Below, one piece after another: positions 34,339 through 43,033 of a stretch of 64,000 nt of DNA; within the stretch, counting starts at the first letter, position 1; every line of letters begins with the position of its first letter. This DNA comes from Bermanella marisrubri (GTDB lineage Bacteria; Pseudomonadota; Gammaproteobacteria; Pseudomonadales; Oceanobacteraceae): NCBI RefSeq assembly GCF_012295615.1, contig NZ_CP051183.1, positions 3,003,001-3,067,000 of the forward strand, read 5' to 3'. The notes beneath the pieces are model-generated. The model was not told the DNA's origin. It was given only the letters and a program-made list of their open reading frames with translations, and made no database searches. The translations under genes were made by a program, and so were the position numbers.

Positions 34339-35154
34339 ATGGATTCGATAGTAAACTGGGTAAATGAAAACCAAGAGCTGATTATCGACCATACTTTCGA
34401 TGCCTTGATTGCCCTCCTCATTTTTGTGGTGGGCATCAAAATTTCCAGTATTATTGCCAACCTATTAGCCGCAATCCTCAATAAACGTAATACCGACCTT
34501 GCCGTTGTGGGCTTTGTAAAAAGCTTATTCAAAGCCATACTCATCACCTGCGTTATCATCATTGCTTTAAGTCATGCAGGGGTGGAAACCACCAGTTTCA
34601 TTGCCATTTTAGGTGCCGCTGGTCTTGCTATCGGCTTATCACTACAAGGCTCTTTATCCAACTTTGCTTCTGGCATTCTTATTTCCGTATTTCGTCCTTT
34701 TAAGGCGGGGGATTATATTGAAGCAGGCGGTACCGCAGGTATCGTACAAAAAATCGAAATCTTCTTTACCTATTTAAACACGCCCGATAATAAGCAAGTG
34801 GTTGTTCCCAATAGCCAGATCACTTCAAGCAACATCGTTAATTATTCAAGCAATGCGACTCGCCGTGTTGATCTCATTATTGGCGTCGCGTACGAAGCCG
34901 ATTTAAGAGAAGCACAAAAAGTCATCAAACAATGCTTAGATCAGCACGAAAAAGTGCTATCAGATCCAGAGTATTTGGTAGGCGTAGATGCACTGGCAGA
35001 TTCCAGTGTGAATATCCTTTTGCGTGCATGGGTGAAAAGTGAAGACTTTTTGACCACTCGACTCGAACTCAACGAGCAAATTAAACTTGAGCTTGATGCT
35101 AACAATATCTCTATTCCATTCCCGCAAATGGATGTTCGCATCAGCAACTCTTAA
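34339..35154 (+). CDS. mscS: small-conductance mechanosensitive channel, MscS type
   Basis: 271 residues, close to the 286 of E. coli MscS. Three membrane helices precede the pore-lining TM3 (GAAGLAIGLSLQGSLSNFASG) and the beta domain with VFRPFKAGDYIEAGGTAGIV and VVVPNSQITSSNIVNYS. It opens at the inner membrane on hypo-osmotic shock. In a halotolerant bacterium it complements ectoine by releasing solutes. AGGAG precedes the ATG. Confidence 0.94.
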   Translation: MDSIVNWVNENQELIIDHTFDALIALLIFVVGIKISSIIANLLAAILNKRNTDLAVVGFVKSLFKAILITCVIIIALSHAGVETTSFIAILGAAGLAIGLSLQGSLSNFASGILISVFRPFKAGDYIEAGGTAGIVQKIEIFFTYLNTPDNKQVVVPNSQITSSNIVNYSSNATRRVDLIIGVAYEADLREAQKVIKQCLDQHEKVLSDPEYLVGVDALADSSVNILLRAWVKSEDFLTTRLELNEQIKLELDANNISIPFPQMDVRISNS

Positions 35155-35192
35155 ACTATTTTTATGACTTATTACTATCCATGGGGAGCATT

Positions 35193-35978
35193 ATGATTCG
35201 CTTTGGCAGCCTTTTATTAACCAGTTTATTGGCAAGCAACGTCGCCATGGCTGAAGAAGAAACCTCTAATAAAAACAATACGGATGCGCAATCGGAAGAG
35301 AAAAAGGCCATCGAGGGTGAATTCGAACTAGGCTTTATCAGTACGACAGGCAATACTGAAACCAGCTCTCTGAAAAGCAAGTTAGCGGTCATTCACGACT
35401 TAGATCATTGGCGCAACAACTATCAGTTCAGTAGTTTTTACAAAGATGAAACTGTTGAAGAAAACGGCGTCGAAACAACAGAGGTGAGTGCAGAAAAATA
35501 CTTTGCCTCAGTGCAGGGCGACTATAAGCTCATTAACAACGGTTCCGCGCTGTTCCTTTATGCCTCTTATGAAGATGACCGATTTAGCGGTTACAACTAC
35601 CAACAATCTTACGCATTAGGTTATTCAAACCAAGTGCTAAACAATAAAGTGCATAAACTTAATTACAATGTGGGTCCTGGTTATAGCTTTAGCGAACTTA
35701 ACGACGGCGACACCGAAGAAGGTGGTTTCTTGCGTTTGGCGGTTGATTATCGCTATCGAATCAGTGAAAACGCCCGCTTTACTCAAAAAATCAGCACACA
35801 AGCAGCTTTCGAGAGCGATGATAATACCAAGAGCAAGTCAGAAACGGGCTTGGCTGCGACCTTAATTGGAAACTTGAGTATAAAAGCCGCGATTACAGTG
35901 GACCATAATACAAACGTTCCAGACGATACAGAGAAGACAGATACAGAAACCAGCCTTTCAATTTTGTATCTGTTTTAA
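35193..35978 (+). CDS. DUF481 outer-membrane beta-barrel protein
   Basis: 261 residues from the ATG at 35193 (GGGGAG just upstream). A signal peptide ends at NVAMA (residue ~20); a low-complexity acidic stretch follows, then a beta-rich domain with EGEFELGFISTTGNTETSSL, characteristic of DUF481 (salt-induced outer-membrane protein YdiY family). The chain ends in an aromatic residue (LYLF), as usual for outer-membrane barrels. Function unknown; salt induction has been reported for relatives. Confidence 0.87.
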   Translation: MIRFGSLLLTSLLASNVAMAEEETSNKNNTDAQSEEKKAIEGEFELGFISTTGNTETSSLKSKLAVIHDLDHWRNNYQFSSFYKDETVEENGVETTEVSAEKYFASVQGDYKLINNGSALFLYASYEDDRFSGYNYQQSYALGYSNQVLNNKVHKLNYNVGPGYSFSELNDGDTEEGGFLRLAVDYRYRISENARFTQKISTQAAFESDDNTKSKSETGLAATLIGNLSIKAAITVDHNTNVPDDTEKTDTETSLSILYLF

Positions 35979-36000
35979 AGAAATATCTTACATCCAGAAA

Positions 36001-36026
36001 AAGTCAGCTTAGCTGGCTTTTTTTTT
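36001..36026 (+). terminator. terminator after DUF481 gene
   Basis: GTCAGC-TTA-GCTGGC (one G-T pair) followed by nine T. It overlaps the last codons of the convergent sterol-desaturase-type gene. Confidence 0.7.
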
Positions 36027-36851
36027 GACCGAATGTCTTGAGGTTTGAAACGGTGATACCAACATACCTATGAATGATTGAGTCACTTTTGCATCCGTAA
36101 ATTCTCGCAGACCAATGCGCATTTTTTCATGCCCAAACCGTGGTTGATCGACATAGGATCTAAATACTCGATCCCATATCGACAAATTAAAACCAAAATT
36201 AGAGTCCGTCTCTTCAGGTCTTTGTGAATGATGAACCCTATGCATGTCAGGTGTGACAATCAACAAGCGCAGCCATTTATCAAATGTAAGCGGTAATCTT
36301 AAGTTTGCATGATTAAACATGGCGGTACCATTCAAAATCACCTCGAACAAAATAATAGCGACAGCATCAACGCCGAATAACAGAACCGCGATAAATTTAA
36401 TGAAAAGTGACAAGGCAATTTCAATGGGATGAAAACGAGAACCAGTGGTGACATCGATATTTTGATCCATATGATGCACTCGATGTAATCGCCATAACAC
36501 GGGCACTGAATGAAACAAGCGATGTTGCCAGTAGATCAGACAGTCTAAAAGCAACAAGCTCAATATAACTTGAAGCGCAAAATTTGGTTGCCAAACATTA
36601 AATATTCCCCACTGCTTTTGTTCGACCCACAACGCTACGGCAACCGTTGTAGTAGGAATAAATACTCGCATGACAAAGCTATTAAAGAAGACCAGACCAA
36701 GGTTATTGCCCCAACGATAGAGCTTTGATCCAGACAGGGGACGTCGTGGAAAACACTGCTGTACTAAAAATAAGAAGCTTAACAAACCAAAGAAAACGCT
36801 CATGCGTACCTGTGGTTCATATTGGATAATCCAGTCTTGCATGGGGTTCAC
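36009..36851 (-). CDS. sterol desaturase/fatty acid hydroxylase family protein
   Basis: 280 residues, four to five membrane helices. Diiron histidine motifs: WQHRLFHSVPVLWRLHRVHH and, later, HANLRLP and HRVHHSQRPEE. These enzymes hydroxylate lipids or carotenoids in the inner membrane; the bacterial substrate is undefined. Single gene, convergent with DUF481, 28 bases after the solute-binding gene start region of the next leftward unit. Confidence 0.88.
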   Translation of the reverse strand: MNPMQDWIIQYEPQVRMSVFFGLLSFLFLVQQCFPRRPLSGSKLYRWGNNLGLVFFNSFVMRVFIPTTTVAVALWVEQKQWGIFNVWQPNFALQVILSLLLLDCLIYWQHRLFHSVPVLWRLHRVHHMDQNIDVTTGSRFHPIEIALSLFIKFIAVLLFGVDAVAIILFEVILNGTAMFNHANLRLPLTFDKWLRLLIVTPDMHRVHHSQRPEETDSNFGFNLSIWDRVFRSYVDQPRFGHEKMRIGLREFTDAKVTQSFIGMLVSPFQTSRHSVKKKAS

Positions 36852-36879
36852 TCAGCTAGTGTTATTGGAATGACCACAA

Positions 36880-37635
36880 TTACCACCAAGGCGGTACGCC
36901 ATAGCGGTCGAGCAAGCGTTCTAAGCGACCATCTTGCTTCATGGCTTTTGTAGTCTCATCTACCCATTTTACGTATTGCTTACTGGATTCCAATGCAGGG
37001 CTGCAAGCAATATACATAGCTACTGGAGGAATTAAGTTACCTGCACTTTTAAGGTAACCTACCAAGCCCATTTGCTTAAGCTTGGCTTTCATTACCAATT
37101 GACTCTCTAACACTGTATCAATGCGTCGCGCTAAAAACTTTTCAATATTTTTCTTTAGTGGGTCACTGCCGGTCATAAACTGGAAATTTAATCCTTTATG
37201 ATCTTGAGCATAAGCATCAAACGCTTCCTCATAAAAATAGTCGGCGATGATACCTACTTTGCGATTGGCAAGATCACTCAAGTCGCCGTTAAAGCGCCAA
37301 TTATCTTCTTCGGCAATGAAAAATTGAGGGCGATCCAATCCCCAATGCTGTTCCGGAAAAATAAAGTCACGCGTATCAGATTTGTAAGCGCCGACCACAC
37401 AATCAAATCGACCTTCACGCACGAGATCAATAGATCGACTCCACGGCATAATCTGATAATCCACCTTAATTCCTTTTGGCTCAAACACCGCTTTCGCTAG
37501 CTCGATCATATAGCCAGGCTTATCAGCTGCAGGCTGACCGTTCATGGGAAACCAAGGATCGGCACGAATACTGAGTGTATCTGCCTCAACAGCCATACTC
37601 GCAAACAGCAGTAACACCGTAATCAATCTCATCAA
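36880..37635 (-). CDS. periplasmic amino-acid-binding-like protein (SBP family 3)
   Basis: 251 residues with a signal peptide (cut after VEA, ~residue 18). [29 protein letters not shown] in parts and [23 protein letters not shown] are typical of family 3 solute-binding proteins, and [12 protein letters not shown] marks the second lobe. No transporter subunits adjoin. Start overlaps the stop of the flavodoxin-like gene by 4 bases. A second orphan protein of this kind is at 11661-12419. Confidence 0.8.
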   Translation of the reverse strand: MMRLITVLLLFASMAVEADTLSIRADPWFPMNGQPAADKPGYMIELAKAVFEPKGIKVDYQIMPWSRSIDLVREGRFDCVVGAYKSDTRDFIFPEQHWGLDRPQFFIAEEDNWRFNGDLSDLANRKVGIIADYFYEEAFDAYAQDHKGLNFQFMTGSDPLKKNIEKFLARRIDTVLESQLVMKAKLKQMGLVGYLKSAGNLIPPVAMYIACSPALESSKQYVKWVDETTKAMKQDGRLERLLDRYGVPPWW

Positions 37636-38102
37636 ATCATTCCTTCCGCTAAGCCGTAAGCCATGGCTTGCGCCAGTTCTTCACAATCTAGCACAAATTG
37701 CTCTTGCCACTCACCTCGACATACCAGGGGCTCTTGCACCCAACGCCAACGCAAACCGGTCAGAATAGTTTTTAACGCATTGCACGTACCAGTACCATCA
37801 TGACCTGCACGAACCACAGCCGCTACCGGCGTACCCTGCTTTTTCTCCAAAACTGGGTAATAGCAGCGATCAAAAAAGTCTTTCAATGCGCCACTCATAT
37901 ACCCTAGATTTTCAGTTGTCCCTAGTATTATGGCGTCTGCTGCTAACACATCGTCAGGGGTTGTATCGAATGGACTTTTTATCAGCAATTGCACACCAAG
38001 CTCATCGGTTTGGATACATTGTTCAACGGCGTATTGCATGCCATCGCGCAATTTACGGGTGTTATCCGACGGAGCATGAAATACAATGAGTAAACGCTTC
38101 AT
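37632..38102 (-). CDS. flavodoxin-like NAD(P)H-dependent FMN reductase
   Basis: 156 residues. [19 protein letters not shown] is the FMN phosphate loop, [39 protein letters not shown] in pieces matches the NADPH-dependent FMN reductase/multimeric flavodoxin WrbA-like fold, and [14 protein letters not shown] follows. Likely a cytosolic electron carrier. Operon partner of the solute-binding protein gene downstream. Confidence 0.85.
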   Translation of the reverse strand: MKRLLIVFHAPSDNTRKLRDGMQYAVEQCIQTDELGVQLLIKSPFDTTPDDVLAADAIILGTTENLGYMSGALKDFFDRCYYPVLEKKQGTPVAAVVRAGHDGTGTCNALKTILTGLRWRWVQEPLVCRGEWQEQFVLDCEELAQAMAYGLAEGMI

Positions 38103-38150
38103 ACAGTCACACAGTAATTATTCTTCATACTAAAAGGTTAGCATGGCTCT

Positions 38151-38402
38151 ATGACTGAAATACAGCACGATACAAAGCATCAGCGTTTTTTCATCGATCA
38201 TGAAAAGGGCAGCTGCCACCTCGACTACCAACTGGACTCACAGCAAGGTTCTGTCGACTTCACACATACCTTTGTGCCGTTTTCTCTGCGAGGACAGGGA
38301 TTGGCCGAAAAGCTCGTACACCATGGCCTAGCTTGGGCCAAAGAACAAAACCTACAAATCAAAGCCAGCTGCTGGTACGTGGATAAGTTTTTAAGAAAAT
38401 GA
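38151..38402 (+). CDS. GNAT-like acetyltransferase (Gcn5-related, YidJ/DUF-type)
   Basis: 83 residues, a compact GNAT fold without the N-terminal strands. FFIDHEKGSCHLDYQL, VDFTHTFVPFSLRGQGLAEKLVHHGLAWAKEQ in blocks and SCWYVDKFL are the conserved features, including the acetyl-CoA loop RGQGLAEKL. Such small proteins are widespread; the acceptor is unknown. Stop overlaps the next gene (ATGA). Confidence 0.87.
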   Translation: MTEIQHDTKHQRFFIDHEKGSCHLDYQLDSQQGSVDFTHTFVPFSLRGQGLAEKLVHHGLAWAKEQNLQIKASCWYVDKFLRK

Positions 38403-38662
38403 GTCAGTGGTTTGTTTATATTTTACGCTGTGCCGACGACTCGCTTTATACCGGAGTCACAACAGACTTAGAACGACGCTTACGGGAACATAATGAAGCC
38501 AAGCTAGGGGCCAAATATACACGCAATCGTCGTCCGGTAAAGTTAGTGTATTCTGAAAAGGCGGAAAATCGCAGTGAGGCATGTAAAAGAGAAAGCGCGA
38601 TTAAACGACTTTCTAAGAAACAGAAGACCGAACTTATCAATCCCCATATCGCGCAGCTCTAA
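38399..38662 (+). CDS. GIY-YIG domain protein (UPF0213, YhbQ-like)
   Basis: 87 residues, a stand-alone GIY-YIG nuclease domain. FVYILRCADDSLYTGVTTDLERRLREHN shows the GIY-YIG-equivalent residues and catalytic Arg; EKAENRSEACKRESAIKRLSKKQK supplies the Glu and basic tail. YhbQ relatives act on branched DNA in stress survival. Length matches the family. Coupled to the preceding GNAT gene. Confidence 0.92.
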   Translation: MSQWFVYILRCADDSLYTGVTTDLERRLREHNEAKLGAKYTRNRRPVKLVYSEKAENRSEACKRESAIKRLSKKQKTELINPHIAQL

Positions 38663-38723
38663 AACCGGTGTCGGTCTCGGGACGAGCACCATGATCATCA
38701 AATTATCCAAGGATGAACTTTTT

Positions 38724-39578
38724 GTGAATACGATCTATCGTTTTACAGGCGTCTTCGCCCTACCAATGTGTTTTGCTCTCAGCAGCCAGGCTGGCACTCT
38801 GGACGATTTGGAACGCAATGGTACTCAAGCACAGTCAAAAAACACCTCTTCGTCGAGTCAATCAACTTCCAAAAAAGCGAGCACCGATAGCCATTCTTCT
38901 GCAATCAGCGAAGCCATCGCCGAGATCGTCTTTAAAACCACAATCAAGCTGGCCGAATACAGCGTGGACATTCTTTCAGTCGGTGGTTCACACAGTATGC
39001 AACGCTACCGTCAATCTGAGCCAGTTTACTCTACCAATGACGATAATGAAGCCTCTGCCGCCAGTGATAGTGCTTCGAACAGTTTCTTTAGACAAGTAGG
39101 TGATCCCATTTTACCTGCTCTTAAATTATCCACTCAGTTCTTCGATTCAACAGATGATATATACGCACAACTAAATCGGGTAGAGCTGGGTTATGGCTCT
39201 TTGGGAGTGAGCTACTCACAAAACATTCTGAATGAACAAGACGACGAGCTTTCCTTGGAGAATACCTTGCTGCATTATCGTATGAGCTTCGGCAACAATT
39301 TCTCTTGGGACTTGGCCTACGGAAGAGGGAAAATGAATGGAAACCAGAGCCACAAAGGTGATGTATTTGCGATGCCCATACGCCTTCGCGTTAATCACTA
39401 CCTTCATGCAGAGTTTTATCCCATCTGGTCAAGCTATAATGGAGGCTCTATTTCAGAACGGCAATTCAGCCTCAACTATCACTACCAATACGTTGGTATC
39501 ACGCTTGGTTATAAAAAGTGGTCTGCGGGGCCAACGACCATTGACGGTTTCTTTAGTGGCTTATATGTATCGTTTTAA
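38724..39578 (+). CDS. exported protein of unknown function, probable outer-membrane barrel
   Basis: About 284 residues if begun at the GTG at 38724, which has AAGGA 10 bases upstream and yields a clean signal peptide (TIYRFTGVFALPMCFALSSQAG); an ATG at 38691 is the alternative. After a Ser/Thr-rich stretch comes an amphipathic region and then a beta-rich C-terminal half ending LYVSF, with a terminal Phe as in outer-membrane barrels. I do not recognise the family. Its last 4 bases overlap the convergent peptidase-like gene. Confidence 0.65.
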   Translation: MNTIYRFTGVFALPMCFALSSQAGTLDDLERNGTQAQSKNTSSSSQSTSKKASTDSHSSAISEAIAEIVFKTTIKLAEYSVDILSVGGSHSMQRYRQSEPVYSTNDDNEASAASDSASNSFFRQVGDPILPALKLSTQFFDSTDDIYAQLNRVELGYGSLGVSYSQNILNEQDDELSLENTLLHYRMSFGNNFSWDLAYGRGKMNGNQSHKGDVFAMPIRLRVNHYLHAEFYPIWSSYNGGSISERQFSLNYHYQYVGITLGYKKWSAGPTTIDGFFSGLYVSF

Positions 39579-40261
39579 AACCAAGCAAGTCTGACACCCT
39601 CTTGCTTCAACCAAGCCTGATGCTTTTTATAATCAGGACAAATTTTCGCAACTTGCTGCCAAAACGCTGGACTGTGATTCAAATGTATTAAATGGCTGAC
39701 TTCATGACATACCAAATAATCAATTACCTCAAATGGCGCACCCATAATCAGCCAGTTATATTGAATATTGCCCACACTAGAGCAATGTCCCCATTTACTT
39801 TTGGTATAGCGTAGGCGAACGGCTTTGAGTTGATCTTGCAGATTTAAAGCAGCGACTTTTTCGTTGGTTAATGATGTTAGATAGTTTCGAGCTTCTTGCT
39901 TAAAAAAATCCGCCAGCCATTTTTTTCTGATTTCTTTATTGGGTTCGGTTTTAGCCGAAAATACAAAACCGTGTGGCGTTAGTTTCAAGGATGCCTGTGT
40001 TGCGGGCTGGTAGGTTAACGGGACTGGCTGACCATGCCATAAAATAGTAGAGCCCCATTCAAGATTGGGAATGTGTTGCGTATATCGACTTTGTTCTTTT
40101 AATTTACGCTCAATCCAATCACGTTTCTGCTGTATAAACTGATGGCCCCACGATTCGCTAACGCCATGAGGTAAACGCAATTCTACACCTTGTTGCGTAA
40201 TATGAATGGCAGCGGTTTTACGGCGGCTGTAGCGGATAGCATAGTCCAGTGGTTTATTCAT
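39575..40261 (-). CDS. YgjP-like zinc metallopeptidase (M48/DUF45)
   Basis: About 228 residues from the ATG at 40261. The zinc motif is YLVCHEVSHLIHLNHSPAFW, with the upstream KSKWGHCSSVGNIQYNWLI block that defines the YgjP/DUF45 family. Its cellular substrate is unknown. The gene overlaps the end of the DUF3820 gene by 8 bases and forms an operon with it. Confidence 0.9.
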   Translation of the reverse strand: MNKPLDYAIRYSRRKTAAIHITQQGVELRLPHGVSESWGHQFIQQKRDWIERKLKEQSRYTQHIPNLEWGSTILWHGQPVPLTYQPATQASLKLTPHGFVFSAKTEPNKEIRKKWLADFFKQEARNYLTSLTNEKVAALNLQDQLKAVRLRYTKSKWGHCSSVGNIQYNWLIMGAPFEVIDYLVCHEVSHLIHLNHSPAFWQQVAKICPDYKKHQAWLKQEGVRLAWF

Positions 40262-40487
40262 TAACAACGCGGGTCTTACCTTTCAATGGCTGTAAAATGT
40301 ATTCCAGTCCATTGATTTTGATTTCAAGACACAAGCCTAACAGCATGCCTAAGCGCCCTTGCGGAAACCCCTTTTTCTGAAACCAAAGCAAGTATTCTTC
40401 GGGTAGATCCACCAATGCTTTGCCGGCGTATTTGCCGAACGGCATCTTCATATTGGCTAAATCGAGCAAGTCTTGTTGTTGAAACAT
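40254..40487 (-). CDS. DUF3820 protein
   Basis: About 77 residues from the ATG at 40487 (FQQQDLLDLANMKMPFGKYAG). MPFGKYAGKALVDLPEEYLLWF is the DUF3820 core, a small soluble family sometimes fused to nucleases, function unknown. Longer in-frame extensions to 40580 contain no conserved sequence. Confidence 0.87.
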   Translation of the reverse strand: MFQQQDLLDLANMKMPFGKYAGKALVDLPEEYLLWFQKKGFPQGRLGMLLGLCLEIKINGLEYILQPLKGKTRVVNE

Positions 40488-40642
40488 AATGCTATCTATT
40501 GTCGTGATAATGGCTAGTCTAACCCGAGGTCTATACTGAACCAAGCTTCTACCTCTCAACCTGAGCTGAGGTCTTGTCATTCTATCCCATTCGGCCTAAC
40601 ATGGTTAATATTAGGCTTTTCTAATATTTAATGGAGGTGCTT

Positions 40643-41026
40643 ATGTCACTGACAAAAGACGAATTATTGAACGAAGCTCGCCAGAACATCCATATCATTG
40701 ATGCCGATGAGACTCAGGCCATGATGCAGCAAGGGGCTACCTTGTTAGATGTGCGCGAACCATCTGAATTTGATGCTGGCCACTTGCCTGACTCTGTGCA
40801 TATTCCCCGTGGTTTACTGGAATTCATGGTAGGCAACCACCCCAAGCTCAGTGACTTTGATCAACCTCTTGTGGTGTATTGCAAAAACGGCGGTCGTTCC
40901 ACACTGGCAGCAGACCTTTTACAAAAAATGGGCTTTAAAACCGTGCGCATGTTGGGCGGTGGCTTCGATGATTGGGCGGGTACGGTACACAAGGTCGAAG
41001 TGCCTGAGAACCAGTATCAAGGCTAG
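40643..41026 (+). CDS. rhodanese-domain protein
   Basis: 127 residues from the ATG at 40643, preceded by GGAGGTGC. A single cytosolic rhodanese domain: LLDVREPSEFDAGHLPDSVHIPRG and catalytic loop VVYCKNGGRSTLAA, with active-site Cys in YCKNGGRS. Persulfide or sulfur transfer role. The OsmC-like gene follows after 19 bases, a common sulfur/peroxide pairing. Confidence 0.92.
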   Translation: MSLTKDELLNEARQNIHIIDADETQAMMQQGATLLDVREPSEFDAGHLPDSVHIPRGLLEFMVGNHPKLSDFDQPLVVYCKNGGRSTLAADLLQKMGFKTVRMLGGGFDDWAGTVHKVEVPENQYQG

Positions 41027-41045
41027 CAGCATAAGGACGAAAAAC

Positions 41046-41471
41046 ATGAGTGAACATCACGCCCACATAGTATGGCAGAAAGACGGTGACTTCTCCCATG
41101 AAGGCTACAATACCGCCCATAACGCAGAAGCGAGCGGACAAAGCCTCGCCATGGCTACTGCTAATACTGAACAGCATGTGGATCCGGAACAAGCTCTGGC
41201 CATGAGCTTAGCCAGTTGTCATATGCTGACGTTCTTGGCACTGGCAGCGAAAAAGCGCTTAGTCGTTGAACACTACGAGGACAATCCCATTGCTTATGTA
41301 GAGCAAAATGAGGACAGTAGATACTATGTGCCGCGCATTCGCTTGCGCCCACAAGTGCGCTTTGCGGGTGAGGTAAAAGCCAGTGCGATTGAGTCTATGC
41401 ACCATAAAGCTCATCAGCACTGCTTCATCAGTAACTCATTGCAAAGCGAAGTGATTATTGAGCCTCAGTAA
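41046..41471 (+). CDS. OsmC family peroxiredoxin-like protein
   Basis: 141 residues beginning SEHHAHIVWQKDGDF. DPEQALAMSLASCHMLTFLALAAKKRL contains the single conserved Cys within the ASCH motif of OsmC/YhfA proteins; a second Cys is in HQHCFISNSL, giving the usual Cys pair for organic hydroperoxide reduction. Cytosolic. Cotranscribed with rhodanese. Confidence 0.93.
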   Translation: MSEHHAHIVWQKDGDFSHEGYNTAHNAEASGQSLAMATANTEQHVDPEQALAMSLASCHMLTFLALAAKKRLVVEHYEDNPIAYVEQNEDSRYYVPRIRLRPQVRFAGEVKASAIESMHHKAHQHCFISNSLQSEVIIEPQ

Positions 41472-41477
41472 GCCCCC

Positions 41478-41810
41478 TTACTGCTCATTGGCGCAGCTGG
41501 CACACAGAGCCGTATATGGCAGTGCCAGCAAGCGTTCGGGCTCGATACTTTGCTGACATAGCTCGCACACCTGATACTGGCCTTGCTTAAGACGCAAAAT
41601 GGCATGCTTGATTTGCTGGAGCTCTTGCTGAGTTTCTTGAGCGATGGCTTCTGCGACTTCTTCATTTTCTAGCTGCTGCGCACGATCCTCGCTGTCTTTG
41701 CTTACTTCGATATTGTAACGAGTTAATTCCTCGCTCAGCTTGGAGGCACGTATTTCTAATTCATGCTGTTTTTTTCGTAGTCGCACATCAATTTCACAAG
41801 CATCTATCAT
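41478..41810 (-). CDS. TraR/DksA-type C4 zinc-finger protein
   Basis: 110 residues. A coiled-coil hairpin (RLRKKQHELEIRASKLSEEL...) precedes the C4 zinc finger CELCQQSIEPERLLALPYTALCASCAN, with Cys pairs CxxC and CxxC, typical of DksA/TraR proteins that enter the RNA polymerase secondary channel. The helical-tip acidic residues of true DksA are not obvious. Its start codon lies in a hairpin with the ribosome site in the loop (41810-41837). Confidence 0.87.
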   Translation of the reverse strand: MIDACEIDVRLRKKQHELEIRASKLSEELTRYNIEVSKDSEDRAQQLENEEVAEAIAQETQQELQQIKHAILRLKQGQYQVCELCQQSIEPERLLALPYTALCASCANEQ

Positions 41811-41837
41811 GATCAGACTCCTTTTTTAGTCTGATCA
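41810..41837 (-). promoter_or_regulatory. RBS-presenting hairpin at DksA-like gene start
   Basis: On the reverse strand TGATCAGACT (41837-41828), an 8-base loop AAAAAAGG, and AGTCTGATCA (41819-41810) form a perfect 10-bp stem. The last A is the first base of the ATG; the GGAG ribosome site straddles the loop and stem. Translation control by RNA folding, or a protein operator, is plausible. Confidence 0.55.
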
Positions 41838-41930
41838 GCATACCTCGCTGGCGAACAGTCCTTTTGATATAGGTCACGCACCCGGATGACCTAGATCATG
41901 GTCTACAATTAAAAGAAAAGGAGGTGCGCC

Positions 41931-42191
41931 ATGTCCATTACCGATCAAATTCATAATTACTATGAGCACAAGGTTTTGGAGGTGCTAGCAGAAGAAACGG
42001 CTGATAAAGGCTTTAGTCAAGATCAACTTGTCGATTTGGCATGTTTAGCACTGAATAATCTCCCTACGCGCTACTATCGACATGAAGTGGATATTGCGTT
42101 TTACATGTCAGCTCACGAGCACGAAGAGATCAATCGGCGTACTCGCCAAGCTGTAAAAGACGCGGTAAGTTACTTGCAAAGCAAAGTTTAA
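41931..42191 (+). CDS. ComFB-like (late competence) protein
   Basis: 86 residues. IHNYYEHKVLEVLAEE, FSQDQLVDLACLALNNLPTRYYRHEVDIAFYM in parts and the ending KDAVSYLQSK match the PF10719 ComFB family. Relatives in cyanobacteria bind cyclic dinucleotides; in gammaproteobacteria the role is unknown. AAGGAGGTG stands 6 bases before the ATG. The upstream sequence contains GGTCA-N10-TGACC and a further TGGTC (41876-41901). Confidence 0.85.
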   Translation: MSITDQIHNYYEHKVLEVLAEETADKGFSQDQLVDLACLALNNLPTRYYRHEVDIAFYMSAHEHEEINRRTRQAVKDAVSYLQSKV

Positions 42192-42197
42192 AACCGT

Positions 42198-42836
42198 CTA
42201 TTGATACCGATAAGCGATGTTGAAGTTATAGAAGTTGATGCCGTTATTGGGCAACTTGATACTGTTATTGCTGTAGTGCTGCAATTGTAAGGACCAAGAC
42301 ACACGTGGTGTAAAGTACCCGCCAAACGCTAGACTATTCGCAAACTGAAAGTTAGTGCTGAATTCTTTGTCGTTAAATTGTGTTCGAGAAAACACGGAAA
42401 CACCGACAGCAGTTTCTACGTAACTAAAGAAGTCTTGCTCACCATCACTAAATCGAAATACGGGAATAAACTCCAACGCATTATTCACGCCTTCCTGACC
42501 ATCTACATCAAGGCTTTGCCAATAGTTATAGCCAAAATGGTAATAGTGGCTTAGAGTCAGGCCTCCAAGTTGCATCGTTTCATCTTGATGCCAGCGAAAA
42601 CCAACCTTAAGTGCAGCAGTATCCTTCGCGGACATCATAGACACACTGTATTCATCGGCATCTAAAGGATTAGTTGCTAAAGTCAAAGCCAAACTGGTGA
42701 TCATAGCTGTGCGCCAACCCCAAGTTTCTCCTGAATCATCTTGCAGGGTCTCTCCCTTGTCCGACCAGCTGAATGGAGAACACAGCAATAAGACGACGAT
42801 AAGGCTGAACGCTGTACTTCTGTTTGCCAAGGTCAC
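42198..42836 (-). CDS. PagL-like lipid A 3-O-deacylase
   Basis: 212 residues with a signal peptide (cut near WS/DK, residue ~26). The C-terminal QHYSNNSIKLPNNGINFYNF carries the His-Ser and Asn-Gly pattern of the PagL active site, and the chain ends in alternating beta-strand sequence FNIAYRYQ. The enzyme removes an acyl chain from lipid A in the outer membrane. Convergent with the ComFB-like gene, six bases apart. The N-terminal ~60 residues are longer than in short PagL proteins. Confidence 0.78.
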   Translation of the reverse strand: MTLANRSTAFSLIVVLLLCSPFSWSDKGETLQDDSGETWGWRTAMITSLALTLATNPLDADEYSVSMMSAKDTAALKVGFRWHQDETMQLGGLTLSHYYHFGYNYWQSLDVDGQEGVNNALEFIPVFRFSDGEQDFFSYVETAVGVSVFSRTQFNDKEFSTNFQFANSLAFGGYFTPRVSWSLQLQHYSNNSIKLPNNGINFYNFNIAYRYQ

Positions 42837-42973
42837 AGTTAATTGTCCCTAATGGAATAAAACGTCATTGTAATGAATGCAAATTTTATAACTAGCCACG
42901 GATAATGAACAAACTTTTTCAGTCATTGTTCGTAGTATTGCACAAACCAAGTGCAAATCACTAACGCCATCAC

Positions 42974-43009
42974 AAAAAAGCAGCTATGTTTTAGCATAGC
43001 TGCTTTTTT
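42974..43009. terminator. bidirectional-type terminator near mqo 3' end
   Basis: GCAGCTATG-N6-CATAGCTGC (42980-43003), with six A before and six T after. Placed 25 bases beyond the mqo stop, it should end the leftward mqo transcript and block rightward read-through. Confidence 0.85.
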
Positions 43010-43033
43010 ATAATGCTTATGGATGGTTTCAGC

